64,000 bases of DNA. Source: JADJNY01 sp046349615. GTDB taxonomy: Bacteria > Planctomycetota > UBA1135 > GCA-002686595. Below are positions 1 through 10,587 of this stretch, piece after piece. The number at the start of each line of letters is the position of its first letter. Within the stretch, counting starts at the first letter, position 1. A model generated the notes under the pieces. The model made no database searches, had not been told where the DNA came from, and worked only from the letters and a program-made list of their open reading frames with translations. Both the position numbers and the translations under genes were made by a program. Location: positions 372,001-436,000 of the forward strand of contig JAXMBZ010000003.1 of assembly GCA_046349615.1 (NCBI GenBank), in the 5' to 3' direction.

Positions 1-1874
1 GCGCGTCGTTCCGCGAGCGCGACGCGTCGCACGGTCTCCTCCGCAAGCGCTGCGCGGATGCGCTCGCTCCCCGCGCCGCGCGCGAGCGTGCGCAGGAGTT
101 CGGCGACGCGCACGCGTCCTTGCGGGCGGTCGCGTTCCTCGTCGAGGAGCGCGAGCACGTGCGCCGTCACGGCCTCGATCGGCCGCGACGAGCGCGCGAT
201 CCACGCGCACGCCGCGTCCTCGAGCGGCGCGGGCCACGTGCGCGGGAGCGCAGTGGGCTCGTCCCAACGCGCGGGCGGAACGACGCGCGCCGCGACGAGC
301 CGTTCGACGAGGCCGTCGACGCTTCCCTCGCGGCTCGCGCGCTCGAAGTACGCTTCGGGCCGCTCGAGCACGAGCTCCGTCTCCGCCGCGCCGGGAAGCC
401 GCGCGCGCACGCGGAGCCCTGCGTCGAGCAGCGCCGCGCTCGAAGGCTGCGCGTCCGCGCCCCAGCGCGCGACGCGGAGGGCGAGCTCGTCGCGCTCCGC
501 GTCCGTCGCGGCGCCGCGTCCCTCCCACGCGACGAGCCGCGCCCACGTCGCGAGCCCGCCGGCGTCCTCCGCGAGCGCCGTGAACGCGCGCGCGTCGCCG
601 CCGTCGGCGTCGCGCGGCCCCGCGAGCGCGAGCGCGCGCGCGATGCCCGCGACGCGCTCCGCACGCAGCGCCGGCGCGGGCTCGAGCGCGGGCTCCGCGA
701 GGTACCGCGCGCAGAACGTGAGCACGTCGCGCCGCCGCCACGCGGGCGCGAGCGCGCCGCGCTCCGCCGCCGCAGAGAGCCCGTCGAGCCAGACGAGGTC
801 GACACGCGGCGCGCCGTCGTCGGCCTGGCGCGGAGGGTTCGCGAGCGCATCGCGCGTCCTCGCGTCTCCGCCTTCCGCACCGCTCGAACCCGCGGCGAAC
901 CCCGCGAGGAAACGCTCCTCCATCCACGCGACCGCGTCGGGCCACCCGCACGCGCCGAGGAAGCGCGCGTTCGCCGTGCGCGCGCTCGCGGTGTCCGCGT
1001 TCGCCGCGGCGAGGCACGCGTCGGCGAGGAGCTCGAGGCCCGTGCGCGTCTCGTCGTCGCGGGGGCCGAGCACGACGAGCCGCGCCGCGCGTCCGTCGAG
1101 ATCTTCGTCGAAGCCGAGTCCCGCGATCGAGAGCCCGTGTGCGCGCGCGAGCTGCGCGAGGAGCACGTCGCCGGTCCCGCGCAGGACGAGGCGCGCCCGG
1201 GCCGTCCTCGGACGCGGCGCGGGGTTCGCGTCGGGCGCGAGCGCGATCGGCGGCAGTCCGCGCGCGCCGCGCGCGAGGAGCACGGCCGCGCGCGCGACGC
1301 CGCCGTCCTCGGCCCGCGCGTCGAGCGCGAGCAGCTCGCCGTCCTCGCCCGCGAGCGCGCCGACGACGAGCCCGCGCGATCCGATCGGCCGATCCCAACC
1401 GGGCGTCCAGCGCGCGACGCGCTCCTCGAGCGCGTCGCGGGCGAGCGCGCGCGCGGGCGTCGGCGCCGAAAGGTCGAGCGCGATCCGCACGGCGAGGTCG
1501 AGCCCCCGCGGCGCGAGCGCGAGCGCGGAACGCACGCGGAGCGCGCGCTCGCTCCCGCCGTCCGCGAGCAGCTCCGTCACGCGCGCGACGTGCTCGGGCG
1601 CGAGCACGGACGCGAGCGCGCGCTCGCCCGCCGCGCGCTCGAACGGCGCATCCGCAGCGAGGCGTCGCACGGCCTCCTCGAACGCGTCGGCGGGCGACGC
1701 GGCGCCCGGCGCGAGCTCCGCTGCCGCGGGCGAAACCTCGACGGATACCGCGGCCTCGACCGAGCGCTCGATCGGCGCCGAGCGCGGGTCGAACTCGCGC
1801 GGGCACGGAGCCGGAGCTCCCGCGACGGCGAGGACGACGAGCGGCGCGAAGCAAACGGTCGGCACGCGGCGCAA
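1..1874 (-). CDS. Hypothetical exported protein, 3' end off the window
   Basis: The reverse strand reads without a stop from a TTG at 1874 to the left edge, giving at least 624 residues. The reading frame contains no early ATG; TTG at 1874 and GTG at 1865 are the only sensible starts. I prefer TTG because it gives a signal-peptide-like N-terminus: MRRVPTV, then a hydrophobic FAPLVVLAVAGAPA stretch. The rest is Ala/Arg/Glu-rich and I recognise no domain or catalytic motif. Its codon use (GCG, CTC, GAG, GAC) matches the real genes in the window, while the long plus-strand readings across it have the Arg/Ser-rich look of antisense shadows. It lies divergent to the carboxylase operon, with 86 bases between the two starts. 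Function unknown; probably envelope or periplasmic. Confidence 0.6.
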   Translation of the reverse strand, partial: MRRVPTVCFAPLVVLAVAGAPAPCPREFDPRSAPIERSVEAAVSVEVSPAAAELAPGAASPADAFEEAVRRLAADAPFERAAGERALASVLAPEHVARVTELLADGGSERALRVRSALALAPRGLDLAVRIALDLSAPTPARALARDALEERVARWTPGWDRPIGSRGLVVGALAGEDGELLALDARAEDGGVARAAVLLARGARGLPPIALAPDANPAPRPRTARARLVLRGTGDVLLAQLARAHGLSIAGLGFDEDLDGRAARLVVLGPRDDETRTGLELLADACLAAANADTASARTANARFLGACGWPDAVAWMEERFLAGFAAGSSGAEGGDARTRDALANPPRQADDGAPRVDLVWLDGLSAAAERGALAPAWRRRDVLTFCARYLAEPALEPAPALRAERVAGIARALALAGPRDADGGDARAFTALAEDAGGLATWARLVAWEGRGAATDAERDELALRVARWGADAQPSSAALLDAGLRVRARLPGAAETELVLERPEAYFERASREGSVDGLVERLVAARVVPPARWDEPTALPRTWPAPLEDAACAWIARSSRPIEAVTAHVLALLDEERDRPQGRVRVAELLRTLARGAGSERIRAALAEETVRRVALAERR

Positions 1875-1960
1875 GGTACCCGCGCGCGGCGGCGCGAGGG
1901 AAGGGAAGCGCGGCTCCGCGCCTGGAGAAGGACGCGCGCGGGCCGTATCCTCCGACGCGC

Positions 1961-3331
1961 ATGTTCCAGAAGCTCTTGATCGCGAACCGCGGCGAGGTCG
2001 CCGTGCGCATCGCGCGCGCGGCGCGCGAGCTCGGCCTGCGCACCGTCGCCGTCTTCTCCGAGGCCGACCGCGGCGCGCGCTGGCTCGCGAACATGGACGA
2101 GGCCGTCGGCATCGGCGGCTCGGCGCCGCGCGAGAGCTACCTGCGCGCCGACCGCATCGTGCAGGCCGCGCTGCAGACGAACGCGAGCGCGATCCACCCG
2201 GGTTGGGGCTTCCTCGCCGAGAACGCGCGCTTCGCCGCGTTGTGCGAGCAGCACGGCGTCACGTTCGTCGGTCCGTCGCCCGAGGTGATGCGCAAGATGG
2301 GCCTGAAGTCGCCCGCGAAGGCCGCGATGCGCGCTGCGGGCCTCCCCGTCATCCCGGGCTCGAGCGGCTTGCTCGCGAGCGTCGACGACGCGGTCGAGTG
2401 CGCGCACGCGACGGGCTTCCCCGTGATCCTCAAGGCGGACGCGGGCGGCGGCGGGCGCGGCATGCGTCTCTGCCGCGACGAAGCCGAGGTGCGCGCCGCG
2501 TTCCCCGCCGCGAGCGCGGAGGCGCTCGCCGCGTTCGGCAACGGCGCGATGTACCTCGAGAAGTACCTCACCGGCGGCCGCCACATCGAGGTGCAGATCC
2601 TCGGCGACCGCTTCGGGAACGCGGTGCACCTCTTCGAGCGCGAGTGCTCGATCCAGCGCTCGCACCAGAAGCTGATCGAGGAGAGCCCGAGCCCCGCGCT
2701 CGACGCGAAGACGAGGGAGCAGCTCGGCACGATGGCCGCGCGCGCCGCCGCGGCGATCGGGTACGCCGGCGCGGGCACGATCGAGTTCCTGCGCTCGACC
2801 GAAGGTCCGATCTACTTCATGGAGATGAACACGCGCCTCCAGGTCGAGCACCCGGTGACGGAGCGGATCACGGGCGTCGACGTCGTGAAGGAGCAGCTCG
2901 CCGTCGCCGCCAACCGCCGCCTCTCGCTCACGCAGAGCACGATCGTCGCGCGCGGCCACGCGATCGAGTGCCGCGTGAACGCCGAGGATCCCGAGCAGAA
3001 CTTCCGCCCCGCGCCGGGGCTGCTCTCCGCGTTCGAATTCCCGCTCGACCGCGGCCCGGGAAGCGTGCGCGTCGACACGCACCTCGTCGCCGGCGACGAG
3101 ATCCCGCCGTTCTACGACTCGTTGATCGCGAAGGTGATCGCGCACGGCGACACGCGCGAGGAAGCGATCGAGACGATGGTGCGCACGCTCACCGCGGCGA
3201 AGGTGCAGGGCGTGCCGACGACGATCGCGCTGCACCTCGCGGTGCTGAAGAGCCACGAATTCCGCCGCGGCGAGTACGACACACGGTCGATCCCGGGTTG
3301 GAAGCCGGCGATGGCCGCCACGAGGAGCTGA
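1961..3331 (+). CDS. accC: Biotin carboxylase subunit of an acyl-CoA carboxylase
   Basis: ATP-dependent carboxylation of the biotin carried by the carrier protein, the first half-reaction of acyl-CoA carboxylases; cytoplasmic. The 456 residues match the usual AccC length. N-terminal domain starts [27 protein letters not shown] lies near residue 79; the ATP-grasp glycine loop GGGGRGM near 162; and the biotin carboxylase signature [14 protein letters not shown] near 288. The ATG at 1961 is chosen because it begins the conserved N-terminus. The carboxyltransferase gene starts one base after the stop, so the two are an operon. Which acyl-CoA is used (acetyl, propionyl, methylcrotonyl, or a glutaconyl-type reaction) cannot be told from this subunit. 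Confidence 0.95.
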   Translation: MFQKLLIANRGEVAVRIARAARELGLRTVAVFSEADRGARWLANMDEAVGIGGSAPRESYLRADRIVQAALQTNASAIHPGWGFLAENARFAALCEQHGVTFVGPSPEVMRKMGLKSPAKAAMRAAGLPVIPGSSGLLASVDDAVECAHATGFPVILKADAGGGGRGMRLCRDEAEVRAAFPAASAEALAAFGNGAMYLEKYLTGGRHIEVQILGDRFGNAVHLFERECSIQRSHQKLIEESPSPALDAKTREQLGTMAARAAAAIGYAGAGTIEFLRSTEGPIYFMEMNTRLQVEHPVTERITGVDVVKEQLAVAANRRLSLTQSTIVARGHAIECRVNAEDPEQNFRPAPGLLSAFEFPLDRGPGSVRVDTHLVAGDEIPPFYDSLIAKVIAHGDTREEAIETMVRTLTAAKVQGVPTTIALHLAVLKSHEFRRGEYDTRSIPGWKPAMAATRS

Positions 3332-3332
3332 C

Positions 3333-5057
<1,725 letters not shown>

Positions 5058-5121
5058 GCGCGCGCTGCCGAGTGCTCCCCGGCGAACGAGGACGAGCGCG
5101 GCGCCGACTGGAGACGACACG

Positions 5122-5721
5122 ATGAGCGCGAACACGACGATCGAACTGCGCGTGCGCCGGGACGGCGCGAAGACGGAGCTCCTCTCGCCCGAGGTCGGCC
5201 TCTTCACCGAGGCGCGCGGTGCGGGGAGCGTGCTCACGGCGGGCGAGAGCGCGGGCACGCTGCTCGTGCTCGGGCGCGCGCTCCGACTCGTCGTGCCCGA
5301 CGGCGTCGCGGGCCGCGTCGTGAACGCCGCGCGGGAGCGCGTGCACGCGCCGATCGGCCACGGCGACGTGCTCTACGAGCTCGAGCCGCTCGCCGCGACC
5401 GCGGCGTCGGCGGCGAACGGCCCCGCGCACTCCGCGGCGGACGCGGGCGCGCTCGTGTTCCGCGCGCCGCAGAGCGGACGCTTCTACCACCGCTCCGCGC
5501 CGGGCGAACCCGTGTTCGCGAGCGCGGGCTCGGTCGTCACGGACGGCCAACCGATCGGGTTGATCGAGGTCATGAAGACCTTCACGCACGTCGTCTACCG
5601 CGCGAACGCCGCGCTGCCGCAGCAGGCAACGGTCGTACGGTACGTTGCCGCGGACGGCGGCGAAGTGCGCGCGGGCGACGTGCTCGTCGAGTTCGAGCGA
5701 TCGCGCCGCGCCGAGTCGTAG
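5122..5721 (+). CDS. Biotin carboxyl carrier protein with two barrel-sandwich domains
   Basis: A 199-residue carrier that would shuttle carboxybiotin between the two upstream enzymes. The C-terminal half (about residues 112-195) is a biotinyl domain, with the target lysine in IEVMKTF (Lys about 152) in place of the textbook A-M-K-M. The N-terminal half (about 15-90) reads like a second, degenerate biotinyl/lipoyl barrel (SPEVGLF..., then HGDVLYELEP), but has no lysine where the modified one should be. It lies 64 bases after the carboxyltransferase stop, so it is likely the third gene of the operon. A hairpin at 5750-5783 may end the transcript. Confidence 0.88.
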   Translation: MSANTTIELRVRRDGAKTELLSPEVGLFTEARGAGSVLTAGESAGTLLVLGRALRLVVPDGVAGRVVNAARERVHAPIGHGDVLYELEPLAATAASAANGPAHSAADAGALVFRAPQSGRFYHRSAPGEPVFASAGSVVTDGQPIGLIEVMKTFTHVVYRANAALPQQATVVRYVAADGGEVRAGDVLVEFERSRRAES

Positions 5722-5749
5722 CGAAGTCGCCGAGTCGCGATTACGGTGA

Positions 5750-5783
5750 GCTCCGCGAGGCACGCGCCGCACCTCCGCGGAGC
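5750..5783 (+). terminator. Hairpin after the carboxylase operon
   Basis: Inverted repeat gctccgcg (5750-5757) and cgcggagc (5776-5783), extendable by agg/cct with one bulged base. It starts 29 bases after the carrier-protein stop. No T-run follows, so termination is an inference. Confidence 0.4.
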
Positions 5784-5807
5784 ACGCCTCGACGAGGACA
5801 CCCGAAC

Positions 5808-7085
5808 ATGCGACTCGCGCTCGTCTCTTCCCTGCTCGTTCTCTCGCTCGTCTCCCCCGCCGCCGCGGGAGTGCTGACGGTCGGCCCCAGCGGACAGATG
5901 TTCACGTCGCCTCAGGCCGCCGTGGATGCCGCGGTGGACGGCGACGTGGTCCTGGTCTACCCGGGCTCGTACTTCGCGTTCACGGTCGACGGAAAGGCGC
6001 TGGCCGTCGTCGCCGGAGGAAACGTCACGGTGCGTCCGCCGGTCGTGATCCGCAACCTGAGCGCGTCCCAGAACGTGACGCTCTCCGGCTTCGGGATCTC
6101 GACCGTGTTCTACGACCCCGGCGCTTCGGGCATCGAAATCACGAACTGCGCGGGGCTCGTTCGCGTCCAGAGGAGCACCGCGCTCAGCGTCCGGCAGTTC
6201 CCGGGTGTGCGGGTCTCGAACAGCGCGAACGTGTGCTTCTCGCGCTGCGGCATCCTCGGCGCTCCCGGCCAGTACAACGACACCATCCCCCTTGGACCGG
6301 CCGTCGGCCTCGTCGTCGAGAACAGCACCGTCGCGCTCTACGCGACGGACGTGTTCGGAGGGAACGGCATCTCGGGCCGGTACGCAGGACTCGGCTCCCT
6401 CCAGTTGCCGACGTTCGACGCCGCCGACGCCTTGCTCGCCGGTCCGGGAGCGCAGATCTTCGCGTCGGGCGGCGAGTTGCGCGGCGGCTCGGGTGGAACC
6501 GGTGCGTCGGGCTCCTGCTCGCCGGTGCAGTTCCCCGGCGGAGTCGGATCCGACGGTGCGACGGCGCTCGTCCTCGACCCGACGGCGCACGTCGACCTGC
6601 ACGACGTGCTCGTCACGGCTGGAGGCGCGGGAGCCGGAGGTCCGGGCGTCGGCGCATGCTCGATGCCCGCGGGCGCGCCGGGCCTGGCGGGCACGACGTT
6701 CGGCGGTGCCGTGGCGAACGTGAACGTGATCGCGGGACAGCACCGCGGGATCTCGAGCTTGGCTTTCGTCCGGGAACAGCAGTCGATCACGCTCAACTTC
6801 ATCGGGACGCCGGGAGACTTCGTCTCGCTCGTCTGGGCGCCCCAACCCCAGCAGTTCTTCTACGCGCCGCTTCACGGCGTGATCACCTACGGCGGCTCCG
6901 CGCGACGCAGTCCGATGGGCATGATCCCGGGGAGCGGCACCCTTTCGGTCGCGCTGCCGATCGCCGAGCTCGGACCGGGAGTCCAGGCGCAGAAGCGCTA
7001 CCTCCAGGCGGTTTTCCGCGACGCGTCGAACGACTCGACGCTCTCCGATCCGTTGATGCTGCTGCTCCTCGACTCGGCGTTCTGA
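5808..7085 (+). CDS. Exported parallel beta-helix-like protein
   Basis: A 425-residue protein with a clear signal peptide (MRLALVSSLLVLSLVSPAAAG, cleavage after AAA about residue 20). The first part fits the start of pectate-lyase-like right-handed beta-helix proteins: VGPSGQMFTSPQAAVDAA, then VVLVYPGSY, a pattern common in planctomycete exported proteins. Short repeating strands with Asn (VTVRPPVVIRNLSAS, ISTVFYDPGASGIEIT) continue to about residue 250. The C-terminal 90 residues form a separate beta-rich segment. It lacks the CPCGN C-terminal domain found in five other exported proteins here. No catalytic residues recognised; it may be structural or surface-bound. Confidence 0.8.
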   Translation: MRLALVSSLLVLSLVSPAAAGVLTVGPSGQMFTSPQAAVDAAVDGDVVLVYPGSYFAFTVDGKALAVVAGGNVTVRPPVVIRNLSASQNVTLSGFGISTVFYDPGASGIEITNCAGLVRVQRSTALSVRQFPGVRVSNSANVCFSRCGILGAPGQYNDTIPLGPAVGLVVENSTVALYATDVFGGNGISGRYAGLGSLQLPTFDAADALLAGPGAQIFASGGELRGGSGGTGASGSCSPVQFPGGVGSDGATALVLDPTAHVDLHDVLVTAGGAGAGGPGVGACSMPAGAPGLAGTTFGGAVANVNVIAGQHRGISSLAFVREQQSITLNFIGTPGDFVSLVWAPQPQQFFYAPLHGVITYGGSARRSPMGMIPGSGTLSVALPIAELGPGVQAQKRYLQAVFRDASNDSTLSDPLMLLLLDSAF

Positions 7086-7135
7086 CCAAGGCGGGGATTG
7101 AGCTCGCGCGCACGCGCGGGCATCATCGCGCGCGC

Positions 7136-7516
7136 ATGGCGATCGTGGCCCTCGGCATGGACCTCGCGCAGATCGCGCGCTTCGAGGCCGCCTACGCGCG
7201 GCACGGGGAGCGCTTGCTCGAGCGCGTCTTCACCGACGGCGAGCGCGCGTACTGCGACAAGCGCAAGTCGCGCATGACGAACTACACCGGCCGCTTCGCC
7301 GTGAAGGAGGCCGTGATGAAGGTGCTCGGCACCGGCTGGGCGCGCGGCGTCGCGTGGCGCGACATCGAGGTCGTGCGCGCGTCGGGCGAAGCGCCGAGCG
7401 TCGTGCTCCACGGCGTCGCGGAACGGATCGCGCGTGAAAAGGGCATCGCGCGCATCCTGATCACGATCACGCACGACGCGGGCATCGCGGCGGCGGTCGC
7501 GGTGGCGGAGAGCTGA
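7136..7516 (+). CDS. acpS: Holo-[acyl-carrier-protein] synthase
   Basis: Transfers 4'-phosphopantetheine from CoA to apo-ACP, activating fatty-acid synthesis; cytoplasmic trimer. The 126-residue length is normal. Family motifs are present: GMDLAQIARFE near the N-terminus (the Asp is a magnesium ligand), FTDGERAYC, and the helix GRFAVKEAVMKVLGTGW with the catalytic FxxKEA core. ITHDAGIAAAVAV closes the fold. ATG 7136 is the start that gives the conserved N-terminus. It lies 50 bases after the preceding exported-protein gene and converges on the CoA-binding protein gene, 14 bases away. Confidence 0.95.
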   Translation: MAIVALGMDLAQIARFEAAYARHGERLLERVFTDGERAYCDKRKSRMTNYTGRFAVKEAVMKVLGTGWARGVAWRDIEVVRASGEAPSVVLHGVAERIAREKGIARILITITHDAGIAAAVAVAES

Positions 7517-7530
7517 ACGCGCCGTTCGGC

Positions 7531-7935
7531 CTACTCGCGATACCCCATCACGACGAGCAGGCACGGCCCGCCCGCGATCACGGAGAGTCCGAGCTCCTTC
7601 GCGCGCTGAACCGCGCGCGGACTCTCCGCGCCCGGCTGCATCCAAAGCCGCGTGATGCCGAGACGCGCGGCCTCCTCGACGAGCTTCTCCGTCACCGGCG
7701 GCGGCGTGATGATCGAGAGCCCGTGCACCTTGCGCGGCAGCGACGCGAGGTCCTTCGCGCACGCGACGCCCTCGATCGCGGTCTCGCGCGGATGCACCGG
7801 GATCGCGTCGCGCCCGTGCTGCAGGTAACAGCGCAGCACCTTGTTGCCGTACTTCGAACGGTCGGTCGAAGCGCCGGCGACGGCGTACGTCGTGCCGGCG
7901 AGGAAGTCCGCGATCTCGGGCGGGAGGGAGGCCAT
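7531..7935 (-). CDS. CoA-binding domain protein (YccU-like)
   Basis: Small Rossmann-fold protein of the CoA_binding_2 family, about 134 residues. Family features seen: YAVAGASTDRSKYGNKVLR (nucleotide-binding turn), PVHPRETAIEGVACAKDL, ITPPPVTEKLVEEAARLG and WMQPGAES. The last matches the conserved W-x-Q-P-G-A motif. The molecular role is not established for the family; some members bind CoA. I placed the start at the second Met (MASLPPEIADF, 7935) because homologues begin there; an upstream ATG at 7959 would add eight residues. Divergent from endonuclease III, with 44 bases between starts. Confidence 0.88.
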   Translation of the reverse strand: MASLPPEIADFLAGTTYAVAGASTDRSKYGNKVLRCYLQHGRDAIPVHPRETAIEGVACAKDLASLPRKVHGLSIITPPPVTEKLVEEAARLGITRLWMQPGAESPRAVQRAKELGLSVIAGGPCLLVVMGYRE

Positions 7936-7979
7936 GACGCCGCGAGTGTAGCCGCGCACGCGCGGGTATCCTCCTCCGC

Positions 7980-8705
7980 ATGAAGCCGAAGGAGAAAGCC
8001 GCGCGCATCGAACGCGTCCTCGCGGAGCTCTATCCCGACCCGCCGATCCCGCTCGATCACTCGGATGCCTTCACGCTGCTCGTCGCGGTGCTGCTCTCCG
8101 CGCAGACGACGGACAAGCGCGTCAACCTCGTGACGCCGGCGCTCTTCGCGCGCGCGCGCACGCCCGAGGCGATGGCGAAGCTCCCCGTCGAGGAGATCCT
8201 CGCGCTGATCCAGACGTGCGGACTCGCGCCGGCGAAGGCGAAGAACCTCTCGGCGATGGCCAAGCTGCTCGTCGCGAAGCACGGCGGGAAGGTGCCGCGG
8301 ACGTTCGACGAACTCGAAGCGCTCCCCGGCGTCGGCCACAAGACCGCGAGCGTCGTGATGTGCCAGGCGTTCGGCTTCCCCGCGCTGCCGGTCGACACGC
8401 ACATCCACCGGCTCGCGGAGCGTTGGGGGCTCTCGGACGGCAGCTCCGTCGAGCGCACGGAGCGCGACCTGAAGGCGCTCTTCCCCGAGTCGTCCTGGAA
8501 CGCGCTCCACCTGCGGATGATCTACTTCGGCCGCGAGCACTGTCCCGCGTTGCGCCACGATCTCTCGCGCTGCGCGATCTGCGCGTGGGCCGCCGATCCG
8601 AAGCTCGTCGCGAAGAGCGCGGCGGAGCACGTCGCGCGCTCCGCGAAGTCGGCTGCGGCGCCGCGCGCTAGCGCGAAGCGCGGGGCGTCGAAGCGCGGGA
8701 AGTGA
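7980..8705 (+). CDS. nth: Endonuclease III, Fe-S cluster motif incomplete
   Basis: DNA glycosylase/AP lyase of base excision repair that removes oxidised pyrimidines. 241 residues, about 30 longer than E. coli Nth because of a Lys/Ala/Arg-rich tail after residue 205. The helix-hairpin-helix is LPGVGHKTA (about 115-123, with the catalytic Lys) and the catalytic Asp is in VDTHIHRL (about 139). The usual C-x6-C-x2-C-x5-C cluster site is altered: only three cysteines are present (188, 198, 201), spaced C-x9-C-x2-C, and no fourth follows. The [4Fe-4S] cluster is therefore probably absent or unusual. The 3' end overlaps the convergent downstream gene by 38 bases. Confidence 0.93.
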   Translation: MKPKEKAARIERVLAELYPDPPIPLDHSDAFTLLVAVLLSAQTTDKRVNLVTPALFARARTPEAMAKLPVEEILALIQTCGLAPAKAKNLSAMAKLLVAKHGGKVPRTFDELEALPGVGHKTASVVMCQAFGFPALPVDTHIHRLAERWGLSDGSSVERTERDLKALFPESSWNALHLRMIYFGREHCPALRHDLSRCAICAWAADPKLVAKSAAEHVARSAKSAAAPRASAKRGASKRGK

Positions 8706-9282
8706 GCGCCGCGGAGGGCGCGCACAGCGCCGCGGAGAGCGGAGCGGGATCGCGCGCGGCGGCCGCGCGGCGCGGACTCGCGGCGTCCCGCACGAGCTCC
8801 GCGACCGGCGCGGGCTCGAGGGCTGCCCGCGCGCGCGCGAACTCGACCTCGACGAGGCCCGCCGGCGTCGCGAAGACGAGCTCCGCGCTCGCCGGCAGCC
8901 CGCGTCCGAGGCGCGCGGCGGCCTCGCGCAGCACCGTCAGCCCGCGGAAGAAGCGCAGGTTCGGCGCGAGCTCGCGCCGCGCCGCGGCCCACAGCGCGAA
9001 GAGGTCGCCGCCGAACGCGAAGCGCGGCCCGCGCGCGGTCCCGACGGCGAGCGCGCGCCCCGCCGCGATCTCGTCGAGGCGATCGTGCAGCGCGAAGATG
9101 CGGTCCGCGTGGCTCGCGCCGCCCTGCGTGACGACGAAGCGCTCGCCGTCCTCGCCGAGCGCCTCGTCGGTCGTGCGACCGGCGAGATCGAGCGCGATCC
9201 ACCCGTCGCGGGCGCGCTGGACGACGAGCAGGACGGCGCCGGGGCGTGGCGCGTAGACATGGGCGACGATCGGCGGCGTCAT
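8668..9282 (-). CDS. Conserved-looking hypothetical protein
   Basis: A 204-residue soluble protein with no signal peptide and no domain I recognise. Start ATG 9282 is supported by an AGGAG eight bases upstream on the minus strand and by a sharp change to protein-like composition there (MTPPIVAHVYAPRPGAVLLVVQRARDG). The middle (HADRIFALHDRLDEIAAG, FAFGGDLFALWAAARRELAP) looks helical. The tail is Ala/Arg/Pro-rich. The last 38 bases overlap nth tail to tail, so the extreme C-terminus lies antisense to the low-complexity nth tail. Function unknown. Confidence 0.6.
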   Translation of the reverse strand: MTPPIVAHVYAPRPGAVLLVVQRARDGWIALDLAGRTTDEALGEDGERFVVTQGGASHADRIFALHDRLDEIAAGRALAVGTARGPRFAFGGDLFALWAAARRELAPNLRFFRGLTVLREAAARLGRGLPASAELVFATPAGLVEVEFARARAALEPAPVAELVRDAASPRRAAAARDPAPLSAALCAPSAALTSRASTPRASR

Positions 9283-9569
9283 CGAAAGCTCCTGCCGCGC
9301 TGCGGCGGCACGTGCACGACGCTCGCGCGGCGCGCCGGACGCGTTTTTTCCGCCGGACTCCGCGCGCCGCGGGCGCGGGCGTGCGCCGCGGCAACGACTT
9401 ACGCCCGCGCGTCGCTCCACGGGCCGCGCGGACGACGGCCCGTTTCCCCCGACTCGCGCGCGGCACGGCGCGCGCTCGCGCGTGGACAACGCCGTCCGCG
9501 CTGGAGTTTCCACCTCGCCGAAGGAAGAATGCTCCCCCGTTTTCGACCGGCAGGAAGGACGCGACGACC

Positions 9570-10397
9570 GTGAAGAGCTACGACATCGAGGACGACGAGG
9601 ACCTGGGCCCCGAGGACGAGATCCTCGACCGCGCCTGGGACGCGCTCGACCGCGAGCAGCACGAAGAGGCGCTCGCCGTCCTCTCGGAGCTCGACCCCGA
9701 CTGGCCCGAGCGCTGGATCCCCGAAGCCCTCGCCCGGATCGAGCTCGGCGACCTGCGCAAGGCGCACAAGCTGATCGAGCACGCGCGCGAGCTCGCCGAC
9801 GACGACCATCCCGACCTCCTGTGGGCCCGCGCGCAGCTCGCGCTCCGCGAATGGCGCCTCGAGGAGGCGGAGCAGCTCTTCCAGAAGCTCGTCGAGGTCG
9901 AAGCGAGCGCCGGCGTGCTCGAGCGCCTCGCGCTGCTCGCCGACCTGCGCGGCGACTTCGAGGGCGCGGACCAGCGCCTCGCGCGCGCGCACGAGCTCGA
10001 CCCGAACTTCCCCGTTCCGCCGCGCCTCGACCACGACGCGTTCGAGATCGTCGTCGACGAGGCGGTGCAGCTCCTTCCGAAGGACTTCCAGGCGCCGCTC
10101 GAGACGACGGAGATCGTGATCGAGCCCGTGCCCGCCGAGTGGATGATCGACCGCACGGATCCCGCCGAGACGCCGCCCGACCTCCTCGGTCTGTTCGTCG
10201 GTGCGTCGGAGCTCGACAAGTCGGAGCTCGCCGACGACCTGCTCCCCCGCCGCATCTACCTCTTCCAACGCAACCTCGAACGGGCCTCGAAGGACCGCGC
10301 GGAGCTCGTGCAGGAGATCCGCGTCACCCTGTACCACGAGATCGGGCACATGCTCGGCTTCGACGAGGACGGGGTGGCGGAGATGGGCCTCGAGTAG
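9570..10397 (+). CDS. TPR protein with C-terminal zincin-like metallopeptidase domain
   Basis: 275 residues, cytoplasmic. GTG 9570 is chosen: an AGGAAGGA sequence lies 10 bases upstream and the frame turns acidic and gene-like exactly there (MKSYDIEDDEDLGPEDE). Residues about 10-150 are helix pairs of TPR type (ALAVLSELDPDWPERWIPEALARIELGDLRKA... split over several repeats). The C-terminal 110 residues carry LYHEIGHMLGFDED, the H-E-x-x-H zinc site of the PF06262 (DUF1025, MMP-like) family of short zincins. Substrate unknown. It precedes the bufferin operon by 190 bases on the same strand, but I see no reason to join them. Confidence 0.8.
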   Translation: MKSYDIEDDEDLGPEDEILDRAWDALDREQHEEALAVLSELDPDWPERWIPEALARIELGDLRKAHKLIEHARELADDDHPDLLWARAQLALREWRLEEAEQLFQKLVEVEASAGVLERLALLADLRGDFEGADQRLARAHELDPNFPVPPRLDHDAFEIVVDEAVQLLPKDFQAPLETTEIVIEPVPAEWMIDRTDPAETPPDLLGLFVGASELDKSELADDLLPRRIYLFQRNLERASKDRAELVQEIRVTLYHEIGHMLGFDEDGVAEMGLE

Positions 10398-10587
10398 CGC
10401 TCCACCGCGTGCGGTTTGCGTGAAGTCCGGGGCGGTCCCGCGCTCCGACTGGACTCGCCGGGCTCTTCTCGGCACCTTTTCGCGCGTTGCCGCCATCCAG
10501 GCGGACCAGGAATCCCGTACTTCACGGCGCCGACCGCGGCCGAACGAGCCCAGGCGGCGCACCCCGAACCGAATCGCGAGAACACCC

